Assembly (NCBI GenBank): GCA_025642065.1
Contig: JAODUP010000411.1
Coordinates: 371,001 to 435,000 of the forward strand
DNA: 64,000 nt
Reading direction: 5' to 3'
DNA from: Paralvinella palmiformis
Lineage: Eukaryota > Annelida > Polychaeta > Terebellida > Alvinellidae
The position numbers and the translations under genes were made by a program. How positions within the stretch are numbered: the stretch's first letter is position 1; each line of letters starts with the position of its first letter. This document shows positions 31,486-44,020 of the stretch, piece by piece. The notes under the pieces were generated by a model. The model had not been told where the DNA came from. It did no database searches and worked only from the letters and a program-made list of their open reading frames with translations.

Positions 31486-32595
31486 AATTCATTATCTATA
31501 AAAAATGTAACCCCAAAAAAATGATTGTTTGCGTAGACCATTGACCTGAGAGAAAACCAGACCGAGAACTCAGAAGAGTTTTGATTGGGCTACCATGATC
31601 AAACAGCGCTGACTTCCGGTAGTGGCAAAAAACAACGTTGAAGCTGATACGCTTCGATTTATGAACCTATGAACACGGACATTTATTGTGATGAGTACAT
31701 AATGATTATGTGTGTGCAGAGAATATATATTATTATTGTCCTATTATATATCATCAAATATGTAAATGTCGTTTTATGCAAGTCAGTAGATATAGTCAAA
31801 TTTGGGATCAAACGCCAGAGACAGGCCGGGGGTTGTCGAACAGGCTAAATACAATAATAATAGTTAAGCTTAATTTCCCGCCAATAAAACGCTTTAACAA
31901 AGATATTCCTTTTCTAGCACTTCCACGACTTATATAACTAATGACACAACAAGAATTCACCATGTTTATAAACCTGATTTCAGCAGTCTACTCTCCTTTT
32001 TGCTACGACCGGAAGGTCATATTGATTTTTATGTTTGTCTTTTTCTAATCCCTTTCTCACAATGCTTTAACTACATTAAATAAAAACATCCATTAATACT
32101 ACCGGGTATCTTAAAGAAACATTAACCATTAAATGGTATATCGTGTAGGATATACATGTTAATAACAACGACACCCCATTCATGTATGTGTAATATAACC
32201 CGACTAACAATTCACTATTCAAACTTAAACAAAAATATATTTTAGTTCATTGTGTGTGGTCAACATTAGAGACCATCATTGGAGTATGCGTGTGAATCTT
32301 TTTAGACGTTTTATGACACCACGAACTAGTCTATCATTAAAATTCACAATGAAAAACGAGTTGTCTGCAGTTGGCAATTGACGTCCAATGCCGATTAATA
32401 ATTTATTATGTATGTATAAGAAAGAGAAATACGACTGCAACGTGATGTGTGTACTTGCATCAAAGCAACACCAGTGTTGTGGCTGTCGGTGGGTGTAATC
32501 AATATCAATGATTTGTTCATGGACTTATTACCTACTAAAATAAGTCAACTACTGACCAATATCCTGCTAATCTTGATTGGATTTGATACACACGC
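31486..32595. other. No gene seen
   Basis: AT-rich sequence; a 75-codon frame at 31710-31937 has no motif. Confidence 0.55.
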
Positions 32596-32599
32596 ACTG

Positions 32600-32912
<313 letters not shown>

Positions 32913-32913
<1 letters not shown>

Positions 32914-33635
32914 TATAGGTAAGTAATCAACTCTCATAAACAAACACAAATATATGGAACGACATTTTAGGTACCCAGATGAAACATTCTTCATAATTTT
33001 TCATAAAATCAGCGCCTACTAATGTCATCAGCCACCTAAGATCTTATCCATGGCCGGGCCCCTAGATATTTAGTTGGTTTAGGCTCTCCTCCGGTACACC
33101 AGTCTTTTACCCAAGTATAAACGAGTGCTTGGTCTCCGTATGGCAGACTCTAGGCGCCAGTACCATAGACCTACATCCACGTTAACGAGTTAACGGCTTG
33201 ACATAAACATCAGTCCCTGTTATCATTGTTGTTAGTGTTTTTGTTACTGCTGTTGTTGCTGCTACAGATGACATTCTTATTATTGTTATTATCGGTATTA
33301 ACATTATATGCTTATTATTTATTATTATTACCAGCCAAATTTAAAACATTCATCATATTCACGTAAAACTGATAAACGTGACTGTCACTTAGCCAGCTAC
33401 CTCCATGTCCAGTTTCAAATACTATACCATTTTATAGAGCGTAATTGACGACAATGATAACACAAAACCGTTTTGTTACATTCAGGTGTTACAGTAAATA
33501 TGGGGATTGAACATGACGATTAATTTGTATATGCTAAGTCTAAAATTCGAAATCTAATAAGTGATTTGTCGTTAGTTTTCTTTATGTTGGCAATCATTAT
33601 CGTATCTATATTCTATATTGTTTCGTGATGTTCTC
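32913..33635. other. No gene seen
   Basis: Includes a degenerate GTTGTTGCTGCT/TTATTATT tract at 33225-33330. No coding signal. Confidence 0.55.
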
Positions 33636-33639
33636 ATTT

Positions 33640-33965
33640 TGAGTTAAATAAACCAGTGGGCTTCCGAACTGGTAACATCCAGTTGATGGCCTCGAACAAA
33701 CGATTTCCTGGTTTCAAGCTTATCATATTATAAAGGAACTACAGCTAGTTAGAAACTTAGGCAAATGTTTTCTAGAGACGTCTTATACCCCAAAATCCTT
33801 TCGATCCACAGATTTCCGCAGATGAGGTGTTTTGTAGTCAATTGTAATGCCACTTCAGTATAATTTAAATAAATATTTACTTTTCGAAGTACAATACACC
33901 AATTTGCGTGTGCATATTTTTTAATTTGCCAACAATGTGGACAGTGTCTAATATATATTCTAGTT
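33640..33965 (+). repeat. Block D, copy 1
   Basis: Shares a perfect 16-mer, TTTCTAGAGACGTCTT, with 54.63 kb, followed in both by CCTTTCGAT, GCAGATG or TCAGATG, TTGTAGTCAATT or GCTAGTCAATAT, and TTCAGTATAA, at matching spacing. Confidence 0.75.
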
Positions 33966-34216
33966 CAGTGCTCACATGTCTTCCATAATTGAACTGTGTA
34001 CATATAGTGTCGTTGTTGCGTGATGTACAAGTAGCATTGTACTAAGGCAAGGGAATTAGGCATTTATAACATAAATATTATTACTATATCACATACTAAA
34101 ATCTTTTTTGGGTGACAATCATCGTTTTTTACCCTGAGCAAACTGTAGCACAAACTTCAATCTGGCGACATGATCATCATGACCATGGAGGGTATTCCTG
34201 TCAACGTTGTTCGGTT

Positions 34217-34223
34217 TATATAT

Positions 34224-34294
<71 letters not shown>

Positions 34295-34295
34295 G

Positions 34296-34345
<50 letters not shown>

Positions 34346-34526
34346 TAGAGATAGATAGCTAGATGGAGTGAGAAAGAAATAAAGATAGACAGATAGATAG
34401 ATAGGTAGATAGACAGATAGATAAATAGATAGATAGATAGATAGATAGAGCGAGAGAGAGAGAGAGAGAGGGGAGAGAGAGAGAGACAGAGAGACAGATA
34501 GAGATAGAGAAAGAGAGGGGGGAAGG

Positions 34527-34612
<86 letters not shown>
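34217..34612. repeat. Compound array (TA)n(GA)n with GATA insert
   Basis: About 75 bases TA, junction AGAAGAAGATAGAGAG, then 300 bases of GA with an internal GATA and CAGA island at 34370-34450 and a GGGG-containing stretch. The same junction motif AGAAGAAG..GAGAG is present at 49.19 and 58.38 kb. Confidence 0.96.
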
Positions 34613-34907
34613 AAGAAGCAGGGATAGACTATCTTCGCTATCAACGAAATAACAAGCAAAAGTCGAAACTCAGAACTAATACCATTAACGATTTAAGCAT
34701 AATTCTACCCTCGTATCAGCACAGTGGAGACAGTCTTAAGAGTTGCGTGAAGGCAGTCTTAAGTCATCTTATTAAGAGTTATTATTTGATCAATTGTTAC
34801 TAATACATTAACAAAACTCGCCATCGACGTCACACTTGTTGTTATCGGCTCAATCAGCCAAAGAGACTCATAGATCATAATGGTGGCAAATCATAAATAC
34901 AATTAGC

Positions 34908-35186
34908 TTGTTTAGCATCAACAACAAATTAACGTTAGACGATGTTATGGCGACGAACGAATGGCAAGAAGACAAGTATCGGCTTATTTTACCGGAGATA
35001 AAACATTATGGGATGTTCTCCTGGGAGGTGTATATATGTGTGTGGTGTAATCAGTGCCAGGAAGAGAGCTTTGTACTGGTGACATCAAATGTTTTGTTGG
35101 AATGGAATACCCATTATGGTTGTGTGTGGTGTTTTACGGCATGTCGTAAGAGACTACTAAAGGAAGGGAGCATTTTGTTCCTTTAG
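34908..35186 (+). other. 92-codon open frame in block C, probably not a gene
   Basis: The frame begins MFSINNKLTLDDVMATNEWQ and includes two clustered cysteine-rich patches (CVWCNQCQEE, GCVWCFTACRK). It is open in the near-identical copy at 37752-38030 with three residue changes, and its last 71 codons are also kept at about 59.87-60.08 kb. However, in the older block C at 49.6-49.8 kb the aligned DNA has single-base indels that break this frame, so conservation reflects recent duplication. I do not recognise a family. A short-lived peptide cannot be excluded. Confidence 0.3.
35151..35186 (+). repeat. Inverted repeat (10-bp stem) at the end of block C core
   Basis: ACTAAAGGAA, a 12-base loop, and TTCCTTTAGT form a perfect hairpin just before the ACTC array. 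The same hairpin is in the copies at 38.00 and 60.05 kb. Its role, if any, is unknown. Confidence 0.7.
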
Positions 35187-35227
35187 TGGCATATCGTCAG
35201 TGAACACAGCCCAGTGACTGATTAACG

Positions 35228-35286
35228 GACTCACTCACTCACTCACTCACTCACTCATTCCCTCACTCCCTCACTCGCTCACTCAT
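35228..35286. repeat. (ACTC)n array
   Basis: Pure ACTC for about 30 bases, then CCTCACTC and GCTC variants. It follows the block C core as a tail-like array, as at 38.07 and 60.10 kb. Confidence 0.95.
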
Positions 35287-36602
35287 TTAATCATTGAATG
35301 TAATTTAATAGTATGCGAAGATTACGTTCGTAAATTTCGTGTCAAATATTACCAATGAATGTGCATCGCGGTTTCTGTGAGAAAATCACGATATTTGTGT
35401 GTTTTGTATTGTTCAGTTTATAAACACATTTCTGCCTTAAAAGGGCGTAAAAGGCGATCTAGTAAATTAATATACCTATACAAATTATATCCAAAGGTCC
35501 TTAATTATAATACAAATAATAGAAAGAAAATAAAAATGTTCAACGCCGTATATACGTTTCGGTAACAGAAGTCAAACAATGTTATGCTGTTTATATTGAT
35601 ACAAAACATGTTTCAATAAATCTTCGAACGTGATCCCACCAGTTGAAATGCTTTTGGCTAAGGGGCTTACCAACTCTTCGTTATTGTTGTTTGTAGGCAA
35701 TAATCATATTGCGATAGTTTGTTGAGCAATAATTTCATTACGAACTCAATACGAATTCAAATGGTGTTCTTTTAGAAGGGAATGCAAACAATACCACACA
35801 ACAAACACTGGATACAAAACTCATCATTAATGTCTATTCACGTGATGTGTATAGCAATCGAATCGCAACCAAAGACAAACAACGATCATAAGAATTACGT
35901 GATCCACATTGATGTTGATGCGGTTGGTGTTGTTTACAGTGGCTGGTTGATGTTGATGTTGATAGGACAGGTACAACCGTTATTCTGGCAGAAAACGCTC
36001 TACATATTTGGAATGTTCTAATAATAACAACAAGAACACTGTCAGATAATTGCTACCTTCTCTTCCACTCGATGATTTAATTGTGCTAAACATACCAGCC
36101 TCACATAAGTATGATTTACCAAACAAGGCAGCCGTCAGTCGGAATTATGTTGCAGCCATCTACAAATATTGATAACAGCATAACGTGAAGAGTTGCTTTA
36201 TTGACTGATTGTTCGAATACACTATATAATACAAACACAGAAAATACACACAAATTATGATAGATAATCAAATGTAACTAGGAAAGAAGCGGATTTGTCT
36301 ATGAGACCTTTTTTTTTTCTCTCCAATTATCAACAAAACATGTATGCCACCTTGGCGCAGTTAACTGACGGAAACAAACCACAGTTAATCAAATACACGT
36401 CATAACAACATGATAATGAGTTTTCTTACTATTAGCTATACTGTTGACAAATATTAATACATTCAAAAATAACAATGTTCCAGAATTACTATGGATACGT
36501 GAATTTCCTAGAAATCTAAAAGTACACTATTACGCCTGTCCTTAATTTCGATAAAAACAGCTTCAGAAGAAAACACACACACCACACACACACACACACA
36601 TA

Positions 36603-36642
<40 letters not shown>

Positions 36643-37402
36643 TTTTATTTATTTGTGTCTTTATTTGTCATGAAATAGAGAGATACTACGTAAGATATTG
36701 ATAAAATCGGGACTACTTTCTTGATGTCTGATTAATAACCTCAAATGCTCAATTTTCCAACACACATCGCCTTGATTATTATCTAGGTCACATCCATGTA
36801 TCCAGAAACAAGTCGTTCAACAAAACTACGCATGTCAATCTGATAACAGTTGGAGCACGAACACTACTGAAAACGTAATCTAATACCAGGTTGGTACTTG
36901 TCAAAGACAGCACGATAACATGACTATCGAGACCAAAGAGGGAGCTACGATGAATAAGGTTGATGTCGACGTTGTTAGGACAAACTGAACGTGATAAACA
37001 ACAACATATCTGACCCATGCTCAGGGGTTAGCAATTGGATTACTGTTATGTCCAATATCCTTAATGTGGTTGGCACCATCAATCTACCTTATTTTAGCCT
37101 AATCATGTCTCGGTGAGAGTACTTGTACTTGGTTGCTCCTTGGTTATCAATGAAGAATAAGAGTTCTTTCATGTAAAGCGATGCGGCTGAAATCAGGTGA
37201 AAGTAACATGACGGTGGTTATGTTTTATCTTTTTTCATTGTTATGTTTTTTTCTATTGATTAATGGTAGGATTATCTTCCTGTAAGGGATCAGCCATGAA
37301 AAAGGCAACATATTTTAGATAGTGAGACATACACACGTACAAACACACACATACACACACATACACACACACACATACATACACACACAATAGAGAAGAG
37401 AC

Positions 37403-37460
<58 letters not shown>

Positions 37461-37463
<3 letters not shown>

Positions 37464-39419
37464 CAGGGATAGACTATCTTCGCTATCAACGAAATAACAA
37501 GTAAAAGTCGAAACTCAGAACTAATACCATTAACGATTTAAGCATAATTCTACCCTCGTATCAGCACAGTGAAGACAGTCTTAAGAGTTGCGTGAAGGCA
37601 GTCTTAAGTCATCTTATTAAGAGTTATTATTTTATCAATTGTTACTAATACATTAACAAAACTCGCCATCGACGTCACACTTTTGTTATCGGCTCAATCA
37701 GCCAAAGAGACTCATAGATCATAATGGTGGCAAATCATAAATACAATTAGCTTGTTTAGCATCAACAACAAACTAACGTTAGACGATGTTATGGCGAAGA
37801 ACGAATGGAAAGAAGACAAGTATCGGCTTATTTTACCGGAGATAAAACATTATGGGATGTTCTCCTGGGAGGTGTATATATGTGTGTGGTGTAATCAGTG
37901 CCAGGAAGAGAGCTTTGTACTGGTGACATCAAATGTTTTGTTGGAATGGAATACCCATTATGGTTGTGTGTGGTGTTTTACGGCATGTCGTAAGAGACTA
38001 CTAAAGGAAGGGCGCATTTTGTTCCTTTAGTGGCATATCGTCAGTGAACACAGCCCAGTGACTGATTAACGGACTCACTCACTCACTCACTCACTCACTC
38101 ATTCACACTCACTCCCTCACTCGCTCACTCATTTAATCATTGAATGTAATTTAATAGTATGCGAAGATTACGGTCGTAAATTTCGTGTCAAATATTACCA
38201 ATGAATGTGCATCGCGGTTTCTGTGAGAAAATCACGATATTTGTGTTTTTTGTATTGTTCAGTTTATAAACACATTTCTGCCTTAAAAGGGCGTAAAAGA
38301 CGATCTGTAAATTAATATACCTATACAAATTATATCCAAAGGTCCTTAATTATAATACAGATAATAGAAAGAAAATAAAAATGTTCAACGCCGTATATAC
38401 GTTTCGGTAACAGAAGTCAAACAATGTTATGCTGTTTATATTGATACAAAACATGTTTCAATAAATCTTCGAACGTGATCCCACCACTTGAAATGCTTAT
38501 AGCTAAGGGGCTTAGCAACTCTTCGTTATTGTTGTTTGTAGGCAATAATCATATTGCGATAGTTTGTTGAGCAATAATTTCATTACGAACTCAATACGAA
38601 TTCAAATGGTGTTCTTTTAGAAGGGAATGCAAACAACACCACACAACAAACACTGGATACAAAACTCATCATTAATGTCTATTCACGTGATGTGTATAGC
38701 AGTCGAATCGCAACCGAAGACAAACAACGATCATAATAATTAGGCGAGCCACATTGATGTTGATTCGGTTGGTGTTGTTTACAGTGGCTGGTTGATGTTG
38801 ATGTTGATAGGACAGGTACAACCATTATTCTGGCAGAAAATGCTCTACATATTTGGAATGTTCTAATAATAACAACAAGAACACTGTCAGGTAATTGCTA
38901 CCTTCTCTTCCACTCGATGATTTAATTGTGCTAAACATACCAGCCTCACGTAAGTATGATTTACCAAACAAGGCAGCCGTCAGTCGGAATTATGTTGCAG
39001 CCATCTACAAATATTGATAACAGCATAATGTGAAGAGTTGCTTTATTGACTGATTGTTCGAATACACTATATAATACAAACACAGAAAATACACACAAAT
39101 TATGATAGATAATCAAATGTAACTAGGAAAGAAGCTGATTTGCCTATGAGACCTTTTTTTTCAATTATCAACAAAACATGTATGCCACCTTGGCGCAATT
39201 AACTGGCGGAAACAAACCATAGTTAATCAAATACACGTCATAACAACATTATAATGAGTTTTCTTACTATTAGCTATACTGTTGACAAATATTAATACAT
39301 TCAAAAATAACAATGTTCCAGAATTACTATGGATACGTGAATTTCCTAGAAATCTAAAAGTACACTATTACGCCTGTCCTTAATTTCGATAAAAACAACT
39401 TCAGAAGAACACACAGACA

Positions 39420-39484
<65 letters not shown>

Positions 39485-39485
39485 C

Positions 39486-39525
<40 letters not shown>

Positions 39526-40205
39526 CTTTATTTGTCATGAAATAGAGAGATACTACGTAAGATATTGATAAAATCGGGACTACTTTCTTTATGTCTGATT
39601 AATAACCTCAAATGCTCAATTTTCCAACACACATCGCCTTGATTATTATCTAGGTCACATCCATGTATCCAGAAACAAGCCTTTCAACAAAACTACCGCA
39701 TGTCAACCTGATAACAGCTGGAGCACGAACACTACTAAAAACGTAATTTAGTACCAGGTTGGTACTTGTCAAAGACAGCACGATAACATGACTATCGAGA
39801 CCAAAGAGGGAGCTACGATGAATAAGGTTGATGTCGACGTTGTTAGGACAAACTGAACGTGATAAACAACAACATATCTGACCCATGCTCAGGGGTTAGC
39901 AATTGGATTACTGTTATGTCCAATATCCTTAATGTGGTCGACACCATCAATCTACCTTATTTTAGCCTAATCATGTCTCGGTGAGAGTACTTGTACTTGG
40001 TTGCTCCTTGGTTATCAATGAAGAATAAGAGTTCTTTCATGTACATCAATGCGGCTGAAATCAGGTGAAATTAATATGACGGTGGTTATGTATTATCTTT
40101 TTTCATTGTTATGTTTTTTCTATTGATTAATGGTAGGATTATCTTCCTGTAAGGGATCAGCCATGAAAAAGGACAACATATTTTAGATAGTGAGACATAC
40201 ACACG
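37461..40205 (+). repeat. Tandem duplication II, copy 2
   Basis: Second unit, matching copy 1 through block C (37.55-39.0 kb), a larger CA/TA array (39410-39522) and block E (39.64-40.19 kb), ending in the expanded CA/GA arrays. Differences from copy 1 include a two-base deletion (CACTTTTGTTATC for CACTTGTTGTTATC) and GGGCGCAT for GGGAGCAT. Block E shares GTACTTGGTTGCTCCTTGG with 55.59 kb. Confidence 0.95.
37752..38030 (+). other. 92-codon open frame, second copy
   Basis: Duplicate of the frame at 34908-35186 within tandem duplication II. Same length, with T-to-K and Q-to-K changes near residues 16 and 20 and S-to-R near the end. Same doubts as for the first copy. Confidence 0.3.
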
Positions 40206-40240
40206 TACAAACACACACACACACACACACACATACTCAA

Positions 40241-40273
<33 letters not shown>

Positions 40274-40505
40274 TACATACATACACACAGACACACATAC
40301 ACAAACATACACACATACACACATACACAGACACACGCATATAAATATATATATAGAGAGAGAGAGAGAGGGGGAGAGAGAGAGAGGGGGAGTGAGAGAG
40401 GATGGAAAGAGAGGGGGGTCGGAGAGAGATAGAGAGGGGAAGACAAATAGAGAGGGTGGGAGATAGGATGAGAGAGAGGTAGAAAAAGAGAGAGAGATAA
40501 TAATA
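40195..40505. repeat. Compound array CA-rich, short TA, GA-rich
   Basis: About 150 bases of CA with regular ATACAC variants, a short ATATAAATATATATATA bridge and about 145 bases of GA with GGGG interruptions. Again in CA-TA-GA order. Frames of 69-157 codons here are repeat translations. Confidence 0.96.
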
Positions 40506-40509
40506 TTTA

Positions 40510-41160
40510 GCCCAATGCAAATTTACACATTCGAAAATTGTGTATCTGTTTGTGGGCATGCATGTTTCAATTAACCGTACCTACTTGTATATTTCAATTA
40601 TAATGTAAAAGAAGTTCCGGTATTAACGACATTAATTATTCTCCTATGTTAGCCCTACTCAAGGTATGTTAACTAAACCTTTAATATACATTAACACGTT
40701 ATTAGATTGGCCATCTAAGTATATAAACATCAACACACATATCTAAGTGAGAGCCTCTGAAAATAGTTAACAAAAAACTATATCTGAATGGAAAGATATA
40801 AAAGTATCTCACTGGGCTCAATGATATCTTGACTGATGAAAAACCTCTAGCTTCCAGGGTTAAGGTGCGACCCAGTTATAACTGGATAGTGTTTCATCTT
40901 TCAGTTCCCCTAATTACCTATGAATATCTCCTGGACCATTAAATTTATCACATTTGCAGGAGTACCCATAAATTCATCAAAATTTAACATGCGACTTGAA
41001 GGTTACAGTTTGGACCCATCTATAAGCATTACAATTATTATATCACCGGCAGATCTTCGATTTTACAGATATTTTATAATCAACGATTAATCGATAAGTC
41101 AATAATAGCAGCGTCATATACGGTGAGTATCTTCAGGAAAGCTCCGAATTTAAGTTACAC
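40510..41160 (+). repeat. Block F, copy 1
   Basis: Aligns through about 600 bases with 56.60-57.16 kb: CATTAATTATTC, AGATTGGCCATCT, ACATCAACA, GAGAGCCTCTGAAAA (GAGAGCCTATGAAAA), GTGTTTCATCTT, CCTAATTACCT, TCAATAATAG and TATACGGTGAGTAT (TATATGGTGAGTAT) occur in the same order in both. TCATATACGGTGAGTAT contains a plausible splice-donor-like GGTGAGTAT in both copies, but I see no exon to go with it. Confidence 0.85.
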
Positions 41161-41349
41161 CTAAAATTATTTAATTAATTAATTATTAATAATTGCTTGG
41201 ATTTGTTTTCGCTTAAATGAAATTGAACTCAAGCGAGATAATCAAATTTATATACAGAATTTTCATTTGATTATAATAATATTTATAATTTAAAGTTTCA
41301 GTGATAGAGAACATTACTGCATAGTTACAAATCTTGGACCAAACACCAT

Positions 41350-41527
41350 TTTTCAGAAATAAGATGAAGTGCTAAGGAAAACAATCACCCCATCACTCTG
41401 CCGGCATTGTCAACAAACATACAATCCAGTACATTATCTGCTCAATTGTCCAGGCACCCGATATACCGAAGACGACTACAAGGTCATCTCCTCCCTGAAG
41501 ACAACAAACTTCCAGATCATCATCTAG
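41350..41527 (+). pseudogene. LINE C-terminal Cys/His motif fragment
   Basis: A frame at 41399-41527 reads CRHCQQTYNPVHYLLNCPGT and continues for 42 residues to a stop. The C-x2-C-x8-H-x4-C spacing with HYLLNCP is typical of the C-terminal zinc-knuckle-like motif after the reverse transcriptase of several LINE clades. No reverse-transcriptase sequence was recognised upstream. The element differs from the CR1-like family elsewhere in the window, whose C-terminus has no such motif in the pieces seen. Confidence 0.6.
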
Positions 41528-42395
41528 CAGCATTGATTTTAAGAAAATCAACATTCCTACCATACATCATCACCCCACCTTTACTGAAAGATCCCTAGAA
41601 ATACCAAGAACAACAACAAGGGAGAACATAAATCAACACCAGGTGGCGGTGCCCAATAGATGACAACCAGGGGTCTCTATCCCAAATTTCAACAAGAATA
41701 AGATATTTTGTGCATAGAGACAGCGAGGAGCCTAAAGCTTATGCGACATATGACACTAACCTTTACACAGATTTGTAAAATATGTTGTTAAATACATCGT
41801 GTCGAATTTATTGTATATTTGAAAAGGTGTTATATTTCATCGGTGATAAGTGAAACTGATTAATTTGACAATAGATTACAATAATGCACGAACAACTGCT
41901 TAACCTGGATTACTTAATTATATTAATCTCATTGAATAAATGTGGTCATTATACTGATTTGATTATATTTATTCTCCAATTTGTAATATCAGTTTTCTAC
42001 AAACGAAATAAATGAGAGGGGCAATTTATCAAATGCTGATATTTTAAGGTAACTGGTGTTAGACAGAGGGCGGGATATACTTTTATGATGAAACAATAGA
42101 GTTGGTCTTATCCATGTTCAATTTGAATAAGCTAACGATCCAAGTATTTGTATATTGTTAGTATAACTTATGTTTTGCATATTACACATTTAATCATGAA
42201 TAGCAAATATTTACCAATCTAGTGTTGGTGAAACCAATTACAGTTAATTGGAAATAAATAAAGCAAGAACATTGCGCTGTTAAATTAAATCATGCACAAT
42301 TAATTATCATGATAGATGTATAGCTGTTAGAAAGAAAACGCAAATATATTTGATATATAACTGCTCTGGTTGTTAGATATGATAATTAGGCTAAT
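41528..42395. other. No gene seen
   Basis: AT-rich sequence. If the block order of the neighbouring unit held, blocks A and B would be expected about here; I did not find them. Confidence 0.5.
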
Positions 42396-42399
42396 TTAA

Positions 42400-43175
42400 A
42401 TAATTGCGTTTTAAGCATCTAACAAAATATGTTTACACTTGAAGCAACTTTAATGTGTTTAGGCAACTTGTTCCGGAGCCTGTGAGCAAATATTCCCGGA
42501 AGGGGTTCTTATCGTACATTTTTGTGTGACGTTTTGGCACTCTCATAATTGAGACTCAAATCCTCGTATATACTTTTGGGTTATATCACTTAGAACATTG
42601 CCATTGTTCCACTCAGTACTTTCAATCGGTGAAACGAGGTATAGTGTATTGATCCTAAAATGTACAGGAAGCTAGGGCAATTGGAAGAAAACAGTTATTA
42701 CATGCTTTTGTTCGAGGGAGTGTGATCAGACGTAAAATCTCTGCACTCGCTGTAGGAAAACTGACTACAGCAAGTGCAGAATTGTAACAAATTTGACATA
42801 AAGAATTCTTCTGACTCTCCATTATTAGATTATTATCTAATGTAAGCCCTGTATTTCTCACAGACATTGAATACTTAAATAACTGGATGTTACTTTAATG
42901 CGAAGATTTTCAATTTTTCCTTTTGTTTGTATGAGAATACATTGGATTCGATCTTATCCTTGTTCTATTTCAGGATCTTGATGGCTATCCAGATACTTAT
43001 TATCACATGGTTTTAATGCCAAAGCATCAGCTACATAGTAATGATTTTTACCGTTTTACCGTTTAATAATTACACCTAGGACAGATCCCTGAGGTATACA
43101 AAATTAAGATATGCATCTGGTGATGCGTTATGCCTTACTAAATATATTGAGTTATATCAGTTAAGTACGAAGTTC
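42400..43175 (-). pseudogene. LINE (CR1-like) 3' part, antisense relic
   Basis: On the reverse strand, ATGCATATC..CCTCAGGGATCTGTCC keeps the GVPQGSVLGP-like start, then the thumb region with SVRNTGLTLDNNLIMESQKN and QICYNSA (compare SSMHVIHLGFILDNTIG at 63.6 kb). The + strand phrases TTGTTCCACTCAGTACTTTC and TGTACAGGAAGC match the LINE copies at 53.8 and 63.3 kb. Many frameshifts and stops; no function expected. Confidence 0.82.
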
Positions 43176-43399
43176 AGGCTTATTCTTTGATACTAAATTA
43201 GAAAATTCTACATATTTTTTAGTAGTATCGGCATAATAAGAAAAGAACAGCCATATATTCTTCATCCGTATTACGGTGCATTCTGAAGAGAGAAATGTAT
43301 GTTAAAGAATCTCTACTATAAACAGACTGACAATTGCTATGGATGTCGTTGTGCGATACGTCTTCTTCTAGACAACTTCGTACTGCTTTTGCGTAAGTT

Positions 43400-44020
43400 T
43401 AGAGATAAATGGAATAATACACGAAGATAATTCTTCATGTCCTCGTTATATAACCTAGATCCTTTGAGCAGCAGAGTTATGGTGGCCAGCTTTAAACCAA
43501 ATTATTAGTAGATCTAAGTCTTGAACGGAATGACTTCTATTCCTCAAGTAAATGTGTTTAATATATTATAATATTCGTCGTAAAACAAGTTGGTTGCCAG
43601 GTCCTTTCTGCTTTCTTCCGACTTTTCTGAACAGATCTAAGTTTATCAGACAGCAAGGAGCTACGGGTCTAAATGTAATTATTTTCGAACAGCAGAAAGA
43701 ATCGCGATTAATAAAACTGTGGACACCTTTAGTATGCTCTTTCATCAGCTCACCAACTGAACAATAGCATTCATTATTCAGTTGAAATGACTTTAAGTCC
43801 TCTTTTAATTCAAGAATACTTATGTTACGATGCATTCTGAACGTAATCTTTATTTGTATATAATTGGACTTGTTCATATTTATGATGAACAGTACATCCA
43901 AACGACCTCCTAAGAATGTGCTTTTGTTGCTATTAAAACAAGGGTCACATACAAGAGGAACTCCTACTTTGATGGAACTATAGTCTCTATAGTTGATCAA
44001 TTATATAGTAATCCCTCTTA
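43400..44020 (-). pseudogene. Possible LINE linker relic with a 144-codon frame
   Basis: The antisense frame 44000-43566 begins MINYRDYSSIKVGVPLVCDP, which resembles FISYRRYKSIDKEAFLVDLR..LVLDP just after the endonuclease of the LINE at 52.06-52.13 kb. After about 30 residues the likeness fades and I recognise nothing in the rest, which has scattered cysteines. Together with the LINE at 42.4-43.2 kb in the same orientation it may be one element, but that needs a protein search. Confidence 0.35.

Larger units (their letters stand above)
34616..37460 (+). repeat. Tandem duplication II, copy 1 (2.85 kb)
   Basis: From AAGCAGGGATAGACTATCTT at 34616 the sequence repeats from 37461 at an offset of 2845 bases. 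The unit contains block C (34.7-36.1 kb) with an ACTC array at 35228-35285, a CA/TA array (36572-36638), block E (36.78-37.32 kb) and CA and GA arrays at its right end (37320-37462). Copies differ by scattered substitutions and small indels, by eye about 2-3% outside the arrays. Both ends lie in GA-rich arrays, suggesting unequal exchange between them. Confidence 0.95.

Noticed and set aside
35900..35975. Riboswitch-like or regulatory hairpins in the GTTGATGTTGATG tract
   Set aside because: The pattern is a small tandem repeat without complementary arms.
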